Source: Bacillus sp. es.034
GTDB taxonomy: Bacteria; Bacillota; Bacilli; Bacillales; Bacillaceae_B
Assembly (NCBI RefSeq): GCF_002563655.1
Contig: NZ_PDIY01000001.1
Location: forward strand, 3,012,001 to 3,076,000
DNA length: 64,000 bases
Direction of reading: 5' to 3'
Part shown: piece by piece, positions 29,197 to 37,905 of the stretch
Layout of the letters: each line of letters opens with the position of its first letter
How positions within the stretch are numbered: the stretch's first letter is position 1
Position numbers and translations under genes: made by a program
Notes under the pieces: generated by a model
Database searches by the model: none
Seen by the model: the letters and a program-made list of their open reading frames with translations, nothing else
What the model was told of the DNA's origin: nothing

Positions 29197-29997
29197 TTCC
29201 AGTTTCGCGAGGATCCTTCTTTTACGGTAGAGCATGCGACCGGTCTCTCCTATGTCTTTGATCATGGATTTGTTGATGAAGGAACCGAAGAGAATACCGG
29301 CGATGGGAATCATTTGAAAGAGTTTTTTCCATCCGAAGTTGTCACGAAAGCTGATCATCACTTCCCTCCACCCCTGCAGCTTGGACAGGGTTTGCTCTCT
29401 TTTATCCTTCTTCTCCCCATTAAAGTCCTCCAGTTCTTGAAGAATGGCTTGTTTACCTACAATGTCCGATGAAACAAATTGCAGGCATTTGATGATAAAA
29501 ATGCGCTCCTCTTGATCATTGGGATCATAACCGTAGCACAGAGCAATCTCTTGAAGGGTTTTAAGTGATATACCCAGAATGAATGGGATATCGATACTTA
29601 ATGTCAGAAAACCACCGATCCCTGTAGTGGCACCTTGAGTCATCGCTACCTTTTTCCTCAAATCCACAATTCCTTCACTCACTTCATCCATATAGTTAAG
29701 GGGAAGCGTGCCTATTTTCTTTAGGGTTAAATCAGACTCTCCTGTTTTTTTGATGAATCGATTTAAGACTTCCTTCTCACTTGTGAGATGACTCCCGCCT
29801 TTTTGTATGTAGCTTCCTATCTCATCCAAGGCTTGACCTATTTTATTATGTACCATTTGAGGGGTGATCCGATCAAGAATCATGAATGGAATCCTGCCGA
29901 GTTTCTCCCAGAACCACAATCCTTTTTGATCACCTGCCCATTCATTGACCATCTCAAGTTCCTTTAAGAGGACCTCTTTCGTTTCTTCTTGACGCAT
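29176..29997 (-). CDS. EcsC family protein
   Basis: This 273-aa protein shows the EcsC pattern: amphipathic helices, GATTGIGGFLTLSIDIPFIL (Gly-rich membrane-like segment, about 125-145), LKTLQEIALCYGYD and IPIAGILFGSFINKSMI. EcsC accompanies the EcsAB transporter in B. subtilis but stand-alone paralogues are common and uncharacterised. The start MRQEETK is set by AAAGGAG. The final residues EGRTSN and the stop are supplied by repeat element 4, so the native C-terminus has probably been altered. Confidence 0.8.
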   Translation of the reverse strand: MRQEETKEVLLKELEMVNEWAGDQKGLWFWEKLGRIPFMILDRITPQMVHNKIGQALDEIGSYIQKGGSHLTSEKEVLNRFIKKTGESDLTLKKIGTLPLNYMDEVSEGIVDLRKKVAMTQGATTGIGGFLTLSIDIPFILGISLKTLQEIALCYGYDPNDQEERIFIIKCLQFVSSDIVGKQAILQELEDFNGEKKDKREQTLSKLQGWREVMISFRDNFGWKKLFQMIPIAGILFGSFINKSMIKDIGETGRMLYRKRRILAKLEEGRTSN

Positions 29998-30020
29998 GTT
30001 ACAGCTCCTTTCGATTGCGT

Positions 30021-30054
30021 ATAAAAAAACAGGCATTTAAGCCTGTTTTTTTAA
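30021..30054 (-). terminator. Terminator of the CNNM/CorC gene
   Basis: AAAAAACAGGC and GCCTGTTTTTT pair around ATTTAA. It lies 7 bp after the stop. Confidence 0.85.
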
Positions 30055-30060
30055 CGTATT

Positions 30061-31329
30061 TTAAACCAGGTCTCCGGTTTTTTCTTCTAAGATTTCCACT
30101 TTGATTGTGCGTACCCGGCGGTTATCCACTTCTTCAACGCTCACCTTTAAGTTTTCATAATCGAAGCTATCACCTTCTGATGGGAGGTCTTCGAAGCTTT
30201 CAACGACCCATCCACCAAGTGTATGGTAAGAGCTTTCAGGCTCTGGTACGTCGAGTAACTCTGTAAATTCATCCAATTGATATTGGGAATCGAATCGATA
30301 TTCTTTATCGCTTATTTTCCTCATGGAATGAGTTTTCTCATCCTGCTCATCCCAGATTTCCCCTACAATCTCTTCCAGGATATCTTCTAGGGTGATGATT
30401 CCGGTGGTTCCACCAAATTCATCCACTACAATGGCCATGTGCACATTGTTCTTTTGAAGCTTAGTAAGAAGGGAAGAGATTTTAACAGATTCAAAAATAA
30501 ACATTGGCTCGCGGATCAATTCACGTATGCTTACTTCACCGAACTTGATCAAGTGAGTAAAGAACTCTTTTTCCGAGAGAATTCCGATAATATTATCTAT
30601 ATGATCCTCATACACAGGAATCCGCGAAAAACGTTCTTCAAAGAACATTTCTTTGATTTCTTCAATCGGCTGATTCACTTCAACGGCCTTGACATCAATA
30701 CGGGGAGTCAGGACCTCGGTAGCTAGGATATCATCAAAGTCCATGGAGCGATGGATCAGCTCCCTTTCTTCTTTATCGATGACTCCTTCTTCTTCACTAA
30801 TATCAAGCATCACCTTTAACTCTTCCTCTGTGACAGACGGCATCTCGTGATCTTTCGAGAAGAATTTCGATACCAGCTCCTTTAATTTAATAAAAAAGAA
30901 GTTGATCGGTGTAAGGACCTTGATTAAGAAAAAAAGCACGCCGGATATGGTCAGGGAATACGTTTCTGCGTTTTCTTTAGCCAATGATTTCGGGAGGATT
31001 TCTCCGAAAATCAGAATTAACAGCGTCATAACAAACGTACTGATGACGAGACCCGTGTTCCCTCCGAAAATATCTGTCGCAAGCTTTGCTGAAATACTAG
31101 CTGCCGCGATGTTCACGATATTGTTTCCAACTAATATCGTAGACAGGGCTTTGTCAAAATTCTCAGCAATATAATGCGCTTTAATGCTTCCTCTTCTGCC
31201 TTCACTTACGAAATTCTTAAGTCTGATCTTATTTACGCTTGAGTAAGCCGTTTCCGCCGATGAGAAAAAGGCAGATAAAAGGATTAATGCTCCCAGTAAT
31301 ACTAATGAATTCAGTGGTATATCGTCCAA
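30061..31329 (-). CDS. CNNM/CorC family transporter (hemolysin C-like)
   Basis: This 422-aa protein has an N-terminal CNNM membrane domain with about four segments (residues 5-150, including ILPKSLAKENAE), a paired CBS domain (about 200-330, with TPRIDVKAVEV and GIITLEDILEEIVGEI) and a C-terminal CorC/HlyC domain. B. subtilis homologues such as MpfA act in Mg2+ export. Mg2+ as substrate is inference from the family. The TTG start has GGAG 13 nt upstream, a long spacing. It is monocistronic. Confidence 0.88.
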   Translation of the reverse strand: MDDIPLNSLVLLGALILLSAFFSSAETAYSSVNKIRLKNFVSEGRRGSIKAHYIAENFDKALSTILVGNNIVNIAAASISAKLATDIFGGNTGLVISTFVMTLLILIFGEILPKSLAKENAETYSLTISGVLFFLIKVLTPINFFFIKLKELVSKFFSKDHEMPSVTEEELKVMLDISEEEGVIDKEERELIHRSMDFDDILATEVLTPRIDVKAVEVNQPIEEIKEMFFEERFSRIPVYEDHIDNIIGILSEKEFFTHLIKFGEVSIRELIREPMFIFESVKISSLLTKLQKNNVHMAIVVDEFGGTTGIITLEDILEEIVGEIWDEQDEKTHSMRKISDKEYRFDSQYQLDEFTELLDVPEPESSYHTLGGWVVESFEDLPSEGDSFDYENLKVSVEEVDNRRVRTIKVEILEEKTGDLV

Positions 31330-31371
31330 AAAAAAGTCACTCTCCTGTAGTTGCTTATCTATTATGCTGGA

Positions 31372-31782
31372 TTAACCAGAAAAAACCATTAATGTTTGAA
31401 ATAAGGCTAAAGCCTGTGGGGAAACCTGCTTCAACATGCGCTTCTTATCTTCATCCCCTAATGTATCCATCGCCTGCAGGACTTCATGCAATTCATTATG
31501 CAAATGCTTCATTTCATTTCGTATATGTTTTACCTGCTTTTCAAGCACGGATTGATCCACCTGATTTGATTTCAATAAAATCATACGATCTTTGATTTCA
31601 TGTAAGGTCATTTTCATCTGCTGACATTGTTCAATCAGTTTTAAGTCAGCTAATGCCTCTTCATGATAATATCGATAATTATTACGGGACCTGCCGCATT
31701 TTAACAAACCCATTTTCGTGTAATAATCAATCGTTCGCTTTGATACTTCACTTAACTTCGACAGCTCGCCTATCCGATACAA
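31372..31782 (-). CDS. MerR family transcriptional regulator
   Basis: This 136-aa protein begins MYRIGELSKLSEVSKRTIDY, the MerR winged-helix start, and continues with YYTKMGLLKC and a long dimerisation coiled coil (about 75-110) followed by a Gln/Met-rich end. There is no cysteine cluster for a metal, so the effector is unknown. The start is TTG. Upstream, a 25-bp dyad (31828-31852) is a candidate operator. The target may be itself or a neighbour. Confidence 0.82.
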   Translation of the reverse strand: MYRIGELSKLSEVSKRTIDYYTKMGLLKCGRSRNNYRYYHEEALADLKLIEQCQQMKMTLHEIKDRMILLKSNQVDQSVLEKQVKHIRNEMKHLHNELHEVLQAMDTLGDEDKKRMLKQVSPQALALFQTLMVFSG

Positions 31783-31827
31783 CTTCCCAAGTTATCACCT
31801 CTAAAGTAGTATACTGCATTTTAATAA

Positions 31828-31852
31828 AACCGTACAGTTAAACGTTACGGTT
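31828..31852. promoter_or_regulatory. Dyad operator candidate upstream of the MerR gene
   Basis: AACCGTACAGTTAAACG plus TTACGGTT is an imperfect palindrome with perfect 7-base outer arms (AACCGTA/TACGGTT). A TATACT -10 lies about 18 bp closer to the gene on the minus strand. Repeat element 5 abuts it. Confidence 0.5.
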
Positions 31853-31950
31853 TAGGGACGGACCTCAAAAATCTTTCTATTTTAGGTTGTAAATGCTTTA
31901 AAACAAGGAATCCCCCCTGAAATATTGTGCGATTTTGAGGTCCGTCCCTC
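31852..31950. repeat. Inverted-repeat element 5 (99 bp)
   Basis: (TT)AGGGACGGACCTCAAAA faces TTTTGAGGTCCGTCCCTC. The left outermost two bases diverge from the family word. Its right end touches the stop codon of the next gene. Confidence 0.9.
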
Positions 31951-32429
31951 TATTGGTTGTAAGGCCTTCTTAATCGTAAGAATGGAACTACGTGAATGAC
32001 GCAAGCTGCTACTATCATCAATAATCCCACCACTAGGAACAACCAGAACAATGTGTTCCCACCCGCGGTAGGTGATGAGGAAATGATAACACCTAACGTA
32101 ATATAGATCGCACCAAGTAGAGCGAGGAAAATCCGGAATCCTGTTTGTTTGAATAACCTAAACCCAATCAGTATGAAAAGATAGCTGGTACTGATTATCA
32201 TCATCCCCGGATAGAGTGGCGTGAACTTCGCCGCATATACAAAGAAATCAAGGGCTACAATATCACTCGAACCAGTCACACTTCCATGAACCATCTCACT
32301 AAAAGGAGCCGAATACCTCCACTCCCAGGAATGATCCAACAAAGCACTCCCCTCATACCAACTAACCAAAGTCGAAAAACCGAGGACAAGCAATCCGATT
32401 CCTATCTGTGACCAATATTTAATAGACAT
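31950..32429 (-). CDS. DUF4306-like membrane protein
   Basis: This 159-aa protein has four membrane helices, the first starting at residue 8. After it comes STLVSWYEGSALLDHSWEWR and YSAPFSE, which fit the DUF4306 (YjdJ) family of Bacillus. Function is unknown. AAAGGAG precedes the ATG. The gene is exactly enclosed by repeat elements 5 and 6: element 5 shares a base with the stop codon and element 6 starts 19 bp before the ATG, so no ordinary promoter space remains. Confidence 0.68.
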   Translation of the reverse strand: MSIKYWSQIGIGLLVLGFSTLVSWYEGSALLDHSWEWRYSAPFSEMVHGSVTGSSDIVALDFFVYAAKFTPLYPGMMIISTSYLFILIGFRLFKQTGFRIFLALLGAIYITLGVIISSSPTAGGNTLFWLFLVVGLLMIVAACVIHVVPFLRLRRPYNQ

Positions 32430-32447
32430 AACCTTCTCCTTTCCTTT

Positions 32448-32546
32448 GAGGGACGGACCTCAATAATTTCTCTTTTTATGTAAGAAAGTCCTTTCATACC
32501 AAGGGTTCACCCCCGACATAAAGTTCCAAATTGAGGTCCGTCCCTC
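32448..32546. repeat. Inverted-repeat element 6 (99 bp)
   Basis: GAGGGACGGACCTCAAT faces ATTGAGGTCCGTCCCTC. It lies between the DUF4306-like ATG and the 3' end of a decayed nucleotidyltransferase gene (4 bp away). Confidence 0.92.
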
Positions 32547-32549
32547 AAT

Positions 32550-33151
32550 TCAGATACCATGAACTTTCACCTTTGGCCATTTTGTATCCCATTGTTTTTC
32601 CAGCACTCGTTTTTTATATATGGAAGACAGTGCCTCTTATTCTTTAAATGGTGGAGTCGGCTTTATTTGTAGAGAAATCAAGCTTCTATCCCCCAAGGCG
32701 CTGCGATTATAAGCTCATTCTTCTCATTCAGCTTTAGAGCAATAGAGGTAGCGGTTTCCGGAAAACGGGATACTGCATCAATCGTGGAGGTATATGGCTC
32801 TTCTCCATTTTTGATGTGCATCCTTGCCTGGTTTTTCACAGACCACGGTTCGGAGGGAGCTTCCTCCTTCAATCGGGATTCTACGTATTTCTCAAAATGT
32901 TCATTTGTAGCATCAAAGTATACCAAATCAATATCCGACAAGTTCGTTTTGTTTGAATACCCATGCAGTGTATCCCACACTTTCGTTCTTACAAACCCTG
33001 CGCAGATCCACCAGTCGGGAAGATTAAGAGTTTGTGCAGTTTTAAGGATGTTCATCATCCATGTATCCTTTTTAACGAGCTCAAAAATATCATGTTCTGA
33101 CTTGATCACGTTCTTCTCTCCTTGTTCATTTTTAAATAGCATTGAAGGCAT
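32550..33151 (-). pseudogene. Frameshifted NTP_transf_6-type nucleotidyltransferase
   Basis: The first 157 codons encode a DUF925/nucleotidyltransferase-like protein: DWWICAGFVRTKVWDTLHGY, LSDIDLVYFD (the DxD active site), IDAVSRFPETATSIAL and IAAPWGIEA, then a stop at 32678. The missing C-terminus continues in another frame as LISLQIKPTPPFKE, a TAA (32637-32639), then IYKKRVLEKQWDTKWPKVKV. A frameshift near 32685 and one nonsense codon therefore break the gene. The truncated product may still be made but lacks the conserved end of the family. Confidence 0.75.
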
Positions 33152-33224
33152 TCGATTGCCCTTAAAATTAGATTCATTTATCTTTATATATTGGTTTCAG
33201 GAACAGTCGTCAATATTGTCAAAA

Positions 33225-33250
33225 AAAATGCCAGGAAGCTTTTCCTGACA
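33225..33250 (-). terminator. Terminator of the small membrane protein gene
   Basis: AAAATGCCAGGAA and TTCCTGACATTTT pair (one mismatch). It is T-rich on the minus strand and lies 9 bp after the stop. Confidence 0.75.
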
Positions 33251-33258
33251 TTTTTCAA

Positions 33259-33423
33259 TCACTGTCCCCCGTTAAACCAACTGCTCGCTTTCACACGTTC
33301 TTCTTCCTGTAGTTGCCGTTCGTTTTGATTACCTGCTTCAAATGTATTTTGGGAGAATTTCCGTCTAAGAAGCCCATTAATAATACCGAAAATAACGGCA
33401 ATGCCTATAATCCACCATAGCAT
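33259..33423 (-). CDS. Small single-span membrane protein, 54 aa
   Basis: This 54-aa product starts MLWWIIGIAVIFGIINGLLR, one membrane helix followed by a cytoplasmic tail rich in Gln, Glu and Asn. A GGAGG site lies 11 nt upstream, and a terminator follows. The frame is open to 33492 but without a ribosome site. No family is recognised. It follows the PBP gene by 81 bp on the same strand and could be in its transcript. Confidence 0.6.
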   Translation of the reverse strand: MLWWIIGIAVIFGIINGLLRRKFSQNTFEAGNQNERQLQEEERVKASSWFNGGQ

Positions 33424-33504
33424 TTGCACTACACCTCCATTAGGATAGCTTTCCTTACCTATATATACGTTTGAAGAAGCGGCAAGTTTCATATTTAATA
33501 GTTA

Positions 33505-35682
33505 TTATTCTTCTGTTGTTTCCGGATCTTCTGTTTTCTCAAGCTGGTCAGCATTACGAACTTTCTCTTCTGTTGAAGAGTTGTAATAGCCTTGTTTTTC
33601 ATATTGCTTTTTTAGTTCGAAGTATTTGTCCATGACGCGTTTAGCGATGGTTTTGTTTACGTATGGATCTTTGTCTTGGTGTGAATATGGTAGTACTACA
33701 GAGAAAGCTATCTCCGGATTATCATATGGTGCATATCCAATTAAAGTCGTATTATAAGTATCAAATTGTTTTTTCTGCTCTGGACTATAGTAAAATGCTT
33801 CAGCCGTACCAGATTTAGCTGCTGCATCATATGGCGCGTTTCTGAAATTGTTGGCAGTACCTTGGCTCCCATGTGCAACCTTATAAAATCCTCTCTGCAC
33901 TTGCAGAATTTGTCTTTCGGTTGCATCGATCCGATTCAAAACCTTAGCATCATTCTCATAAATCAATGGTCCAACTTTGTCTCTTTCCTGACTCGGTTCC
34001 CTGATTTCTTTCATTAAATGAGGTTCCATCCTAAAACCTCCATTAGCTATTGTGGAAGCATATTGAACAAGCTGCATGGGAGTATATAAATCGTATTGGC
34101 CAATAGCGAAATCCATTAACTTACCTGGCTCCCGTTCTGTTCCTTTTAATCCCTCTACTTCTCCCGGGAGATCAATGCCCGTTTTCACACCAAGCCCGAA
34201 TTGACTATAATAATTTCGCATAGTATCAAACGCTTTTGGATCCATATCAATTGGCTGGTCCTTTCTGTATACACCACCTGCAATTTTAATAGCTGTTTTA
34301 AACATATACGCGTTTGAAGAAATCTCCAGTGCATCGATATCATTTAAGTACATGGGTCCTCTTGAAAGGTTAAACCATGATCGTTTAACGGGGGTTCCCT
34401 TTATGGCAATTGCCTCATCATACAAAACATCCCCAACATTCAACGCCCCAGTCATATACCCCGTCAACACAGTAGCACCCTTTACAGCAGATCCCACTCC
34501 ATACTCAGAAGTATAAGTACCTAATGCATAATCCTGGAGTTCCGTCTTTCCATTTTCATCCTTACCATACTTCTTTCCTACCATGGAGAGAATCTCACCT
34601 GTGTGCGGATCCATCATGACGACGAACGCGCGGTCCAGGAACGGGGATTCCCAATATTTCGAGGCTTGTTTGCTAAGTTCTTCTTCAACAATCTTTTCAA
34701 TTTCTTTCTGAAGCTGCAAGTCAATTGTCAACACAACATCCTTACCACTATGTCCTTCGCTTACAAGCTGCGTATCAAGGACGCTTCCATTCTTCGTAAT
34801 GTATTCGATTTCTTCTTTTTGTCCTTTAAGTATATTTTCATACTCAGATTCAAAATAACTCGTCCCGACCCGATCATTCAAAGCATACCCTTGAGCTTTA
34901 TATTCTTTTACAAGTTCGCTCGGCAGTCCTTGCTGGGAGGTGGAAACCCTGCCTAAAATGGTCCTCAATGTACTATCATTCACATACTTCCTTTCCCAAT
35001 CTGTAGTGACGTTCACACCGGGCATTTCAGATAATCGTTCACTCACCCTTGCCATCTCTTCCATAGATACATCTTTATTTTTGATGATCTGTGGACTCAG
35101 GGCATATCCCGTATTGAATTCACGGAAAATGGCCATTACTTCTTCCTCCTGTTTGGAAAAAGAGTTGATATCCTTTTCAGTGATCCTCTCAAGCTGCATT
35201 TCGTAAATCTTTTTGTTCCTCTCATCCTCCGCCAGTTCTTCATCATCTTCGAGCTTCTTTATTTCTTCTTTTGAAACAAGCTTTACCGCTTGATCAGGAT
35301 GAGTGAGCAGCCAGAAATCCTGCCTATCACGGTCTGTAATTTTTTTTGTATCCATTTCAATCAGTTCAGCCAATTTCTCAGCTACCTTCAGCATATCTTT
35401 AGGCTTCGTCGTTTGCGTTCTCGTGTATGTAATGGCATTCAATGGAACGTTGTCGACGATCACATTCCGATATCGGTCATAAATTTTCCCTCTAGGAGGT
35501 GTTCCATTATGGGATTTGACATTTTCAGTTCTTGCGACTTCTGCTTCATAATGGTTTCCCTGCACAATTTGTACAATTCCAAGACGAAGAATCAGAAGTG
35601 AGAATAGAAAAAAGACCGAAATAAACAATAGATTCATTCTCAATGGGACATGGGTTTTTTTCTTTTTCTTCTTTTCCTTCAA
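33505..35682 (-). CDS. pbpA: Class B penicillin-binding protein (PbpA/PbpH type, PBP2)
   Basis: This 725-aa transpeptidase cross-links peptidoglycan, probably with the RodA glycosyltransferase in side-wall synthesis. A lysine-rich cytoplasmic head (KEKKKKKKTH) and one membrane helix (about 14-37) lead to a dimerisation domain with TPPRGKIYDR. Catalytic motifs are SAVK (SxxK), SSN and KSGTAE. Length fits B. subtilis PbpA (716 aa) and PbpH (704 aa); which one cannot be settled. The C-terminus is a Glu/Thr-rich tail. The start is TTG after GGGG. Confidence 0.9.
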   Translation of the reverse strand: MKEKKKKKKTHVPLRMNLLFISVFFLFSLLILRLGIVQIVQGNHYEAEVARTENVKSHNGTPPRGKIYDRYRNVIVDNVPLNAITYTRTQTTKPKDMLKVAEKLAELIEMDTKKITDRDRQDFWLLTHPDQAVKLVSKEEIKKLEDDEELAEDERNKKIYEMQLERITEKDINSFSKQEEEVMAIFREFNTGYALSPQIIKNKDVSMEEMARVSERLSEMPGVNVTTDWERKYVNDSTLRTILGRVSTSQQGLPSELVKEYKAQGYALNDRVGTSYFESEYENILKGQKEEIEYITKNGSVLDTQLVSEGHSGKDVVLTIDLQLQKEIEKIVEEELSKQASKYWESPFLDRAFVVMMDPHTGEILSMVGKKYGKDENGKTELQDYALGTYTSEYGVGSAVKGATVLTGYMTGALNVGDVLYDEAIAIKGTPVKRSWFNLSRGPMYLNDIDALEISSNAYMFKTAIKIAGGVYRKDQPIDMDPKAFDTMRNYYSQFGLGVKTGIDLPGEVEGLKGTEREPGKLMDFAIGQYDLYTPMQLVQYASTIANGGFRMEPHLMKEIREPSQERDKVGPLIYENDAKVLNRIDATERQILQVQRGFYKVAHGSQGTANNFRNAPYDAAAKSGTAEAFYYSPEQKKQFDTYNTTLIGYAPYDNPEIAFSVVLPYSHQDKDPYVNKTIAKRVMDKYFELKKQYEKQGYYNSSTEEKVRNADQLEKTEDPETTEE

Positions 35683-36003
35683 TTTGTATAACCCCTTTTA
35701 AGCTCGTATTTTACCAAAATATGATAATGTTCTAGTCCTATTTTATAGAAATTTCGACTATATTTCTACCTCTATATGGAATTAAACCCATTAAACTTAC
35801 TTCATTGGGTATTGATGGGGAAATATAGGGATATGCATATGTGTGAGGTTTAGGAAACTGCGAAAAATGTCGAAGAAGGAGTATAGACAAAAGGGTTCCG
35901 TTTCTTTTAGAATATAGTCGTATTCAAAGCAATAAAAATGAAACCAAAGCTCTCCTTAATGCGTAGAATTGGTAACTAGATGATTGAGAGGTTGAAGGCT
36001 GTT
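35683..36003. other. Divergent promoter region
   Basis: This stretch of about 320 bp between the PBP gene (minus) and a half-Spo0M gene (plus) is AT-rich. I see no ORF, hairpin or repeat that I can support beyond the expected promoters. Confidence 0.4.
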
Positions 36004-36384
36004 ATGTTTAGCAAACTGATGTGCAGGTTCGGAATTGGAGCTACAAAGATTGATGTGGTATTGAATAAGAAGGAGTTTCGACCAGGAGATGTCATCAAGG
36101 GTGAATATGAACTCACCGGCGGTCGGGTAGAGCAGAAATTAAAGAGGATTGAGACAGATCTTTTACAATATGATGATAAACGTTCTTCTGTTCTTCATCA
36201 GAATACCATATTAAGCTCATCAACGATGAAAGCAAACGAACAACGCACCATTCACTTTTCGTGCAGACTTTCCGATGCATTTCCACCAAGCAGTGAGAAG
36301 GTTTCTTATAAGTTCGTCACCCGACTTGTCTTTGACGATGGTGTCAACAGCGTCGATCACGATGAATTTCAGATTCTAGTATAA
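36004..36384 (+). CDS. Half-length Spo0M (arrestin-like) protein A
   Basis: This 126-aa protein corresponds to the N-terminal arrestin-like beta-sandwich of Spo0M: MFSKLMCRFGIGATKIDVVL, then FRPGDVIKGEYELTGGRVEQ and KLKRIETDLL. Full Spo0M has two such domains (about 258 aa), so the C-terminal half is absent, but the gene ends cleanly at a terminator. Spo0M affects sporulation and cell-cycle structures. I start it at the ATG 5 nt after GAAGG; 35980 is an alternative. A second half-size copy is at 40651-41037. Confidence 0.75.
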   Translation: MFSKLMCRFGIGATKIDVVLNKKEFRPGDVIKGEYELTGGRVEQKLKRIETDLLQYDDKRSSVLHQNTILSSSTMKANEQRTIHFSCRLSDAFPPSSEKVSYKFVTRLVFDDGVNSVDHDEFQILV

Positions 36385-36396
36385 TGATATATAAGT

Positions 36397-36423
36397 AAGC
36401 CCTTCTATTCGGAAGGGCTTTTG
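36397..36423 (+). terminator. Terminator of half-Spo0M A
   Basis: AAGCCCTTC and GAAGGGCTT pair around TATTCG, followed by TTGAATG. It lies between convergent genes. Confidence 0.75.
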
Positions 36424-36427
36424 AATG

Positions 36428-37150
36428 TTAACTCGTTTGATTATCTTTTCCTACCGAATATCCTTCAAATAATCTCCCGCCGTGCTTTTGGAGAACAGAA
36501 TCGACCAAACTCACAACCTCCATTTTGTCATCTTCCCTATAGAATCGTTCGAAAGCATTTATAAATTCCTTGGCAAATTGCGGATCATACTCATTTAATG
36601 CACGGATTATCCATTTTGAAGAGCCTATCCAATGATGATTCGTCCTGAGCACATACTCATGAAGTGATTCCCCTATGGAGTTCGCAATGAAAATACTTTC
36701 CCCTCTATTCGTCGAACCGATAAAATCTTCAAGGGCATCCGTAAGAAAATATCTCTTCATTCGAATGGTCTCTGCTGACCATTCAGGAGGTCCGTCCCTC
36801 AACATATTATTTGCTTCTAACTTGATTGTGTCGATGATTGGGTGGTCAATGAGTGGAATTCCTTCTGACACCATCTTTTGTAAGGAGGGGCGTGCCCGTT
36901 TATAGTCCGATTGGAAATAGTGACGGAGTGTTTTCAAATTATGTACGAACACTTCTATCGGCCATCCGTTGGAAATAAGGGATTCACGGTACTCGGTTTG
37001 GAGGTGTTCATCGATGACGACAATATCAAGATCCGATGTTGGTGTATCTTCTCCTCTCACAACACTTCCTCCCAGAAGTGCCGCTTGACAGGCGGGGAAT
37101 TGTTCATGTATGAAAAGCTTCGCGGCTTCAATCGGTGATGGTCTTATCAT
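36428..37150 (-). CDS. Nucleotidyltransferase domain protein
   Basis: This 240-aa protein has a Pol beta-type nucleotidyltransferase core: GGSVVRGEDTPTSDLDIVV (about 27-45) contains the GGS and DxD metal site. A helical C-terminal part with KRYFLTDALEDFIGS follows, resembling aminoglycoside- or MNT-type transferases. The substrate is not known. The codons for LRDGPP contain a copy of the repeat word (36787-36800). AGGGAGG precedes the ATG. It is monocistronic. Confidence 0.8.
   Translation of the reverse strand: MIRPSPIEAAKLFIHEQFPACQAALLGGSVVRGEDTPTSDLDIVVIDEHLQTEYRESLISNGWPIEVFVHNLKTLRHYFQSDYKRARPSLQKMVSEGIPLIDHPIIDTIKLEANNMLRDGPPEWSAETIRMKRYFLTDALEDFIGSTNRGESIFIANSIGESLHEYVLRTNHHWIGSSKWIIRALNEYDPQFAKEFINAFERFYREDDKMEVVSLVDSVLQKHGGRLFEGYSVGKDNQTS
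36787..36800. repeat. Lone copy of the repeat word inside the nucleotidyltransferase gene
   Basis: GAGGTCCGTCCCTC, the full 14-base right arm, lies in frame within LRDGPP codons with no partner arm within 300 bp. Confidence 0.6.
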
Positions 37151-37282
37151 ATGCAGCCTCCCTCCCTCCCTCCATGGATGAAGAGTTCATCCAAATCAAA
37201 AAACAATAAATCATTTCCTTCCAATGATAAACGCTTCATATAAGTATAGTTTGCTGTCTTTTTAAAAAAACAGACATTCCTT

Positions 37283-37453
37283 TCAAATAGATTCTGTAAA
37301 TTCTTCTTTTTCCTTTCTCCTCCCTATACTATGTCCGATCACGATTCCTATGATCAGGATAAACAGATAGTCTGTTTCAAAACCTTCCGTGAAAAAACCC
37401 GTGATTCCCCATCCCAGGATGGCGCCAAATATGACTAAGAAAAGGGATTTCAT
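37283..37453 (-). CDS. Small two-span membrane protein, 56 aa
   Basis: This 56-aa product starts MKSLFLVIFGAILGWGITGF, has a second hydrophobic segment (YLFILIIGIVIGHSIG) and ends in a charged tail (RRKEKEEFTESI). AAGGA lies 9 nt before the ATG. It starts 15 bp after the 67-aa membrane protein gene, so both probably form a two-gene operon. No family is recognised; small two-helix proteins of this type are frequent in Bacillaceae. Confidence 0.6.
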   Translation of the reverse strand: MKSLFLVIFGAILGWGITGFFTEGFETDYLFILIIGIVIGHSIGRRKEKEEFTESI

Positions 37454-37468
37454 ATCATTTCATCCTTC

Positions 37469-37672
37469 CTAATAGAATCCGACCATCGTAAGGAGTCCGA
37501 CTCCGATGATGGTGGTTAAACCGCCTGAGAGAATTGCAATAAAAAGGATTCGTATTTGTCGCGTTTCAACCCATATACTGAAGGCAACCACTATGGTGAG
37601 GATGAGCCCTAATAAAACGGCCGCATATGGATTGGACGGGGCTAAGAGGTCGTTCCAATTCAACCAGTTCAT
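37469..37672 (-). CDS. Small two-span membrane protein, 67 aa
   Basis: This 67-aa product has two hydrophobic segments (about 16-34 and 40-66) separated by VETRQIR. AAGGAG precedes the ATG. It is upstream of, and probably co-transcribed with, the 56-aa membrane protein gene. I do not recognise the family; nothing in the neighbourhood suggests a role. Confidence 0.6.
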   Translation of the reverse strand: MNWLNWNDLLAPSNPYAAVLLGLILTIVVAFSIWVETRQIRILFIAILSGGLTTIIGVGLLTMVGFY

Positions 37673-37905
37673 TCACTACACTCCTTTAGTATGTATCTCG
37701 GATATCTAAACATCAGTTAAACATCTTTACTAATAAGTATATCAAAGGACGACCATAATATGGGATATATTTGTTCTTTTCTGATTATAAAGTAACCGTC
37801 TTATAACCCTAGTAATATTTACTAAGTGTTGATTGAACGGGTTTCTTTTCAAAGTGGTAACAACTACCTGTTTTAAAATTAACAGAATTATATTTCAATA
37901 GAACT

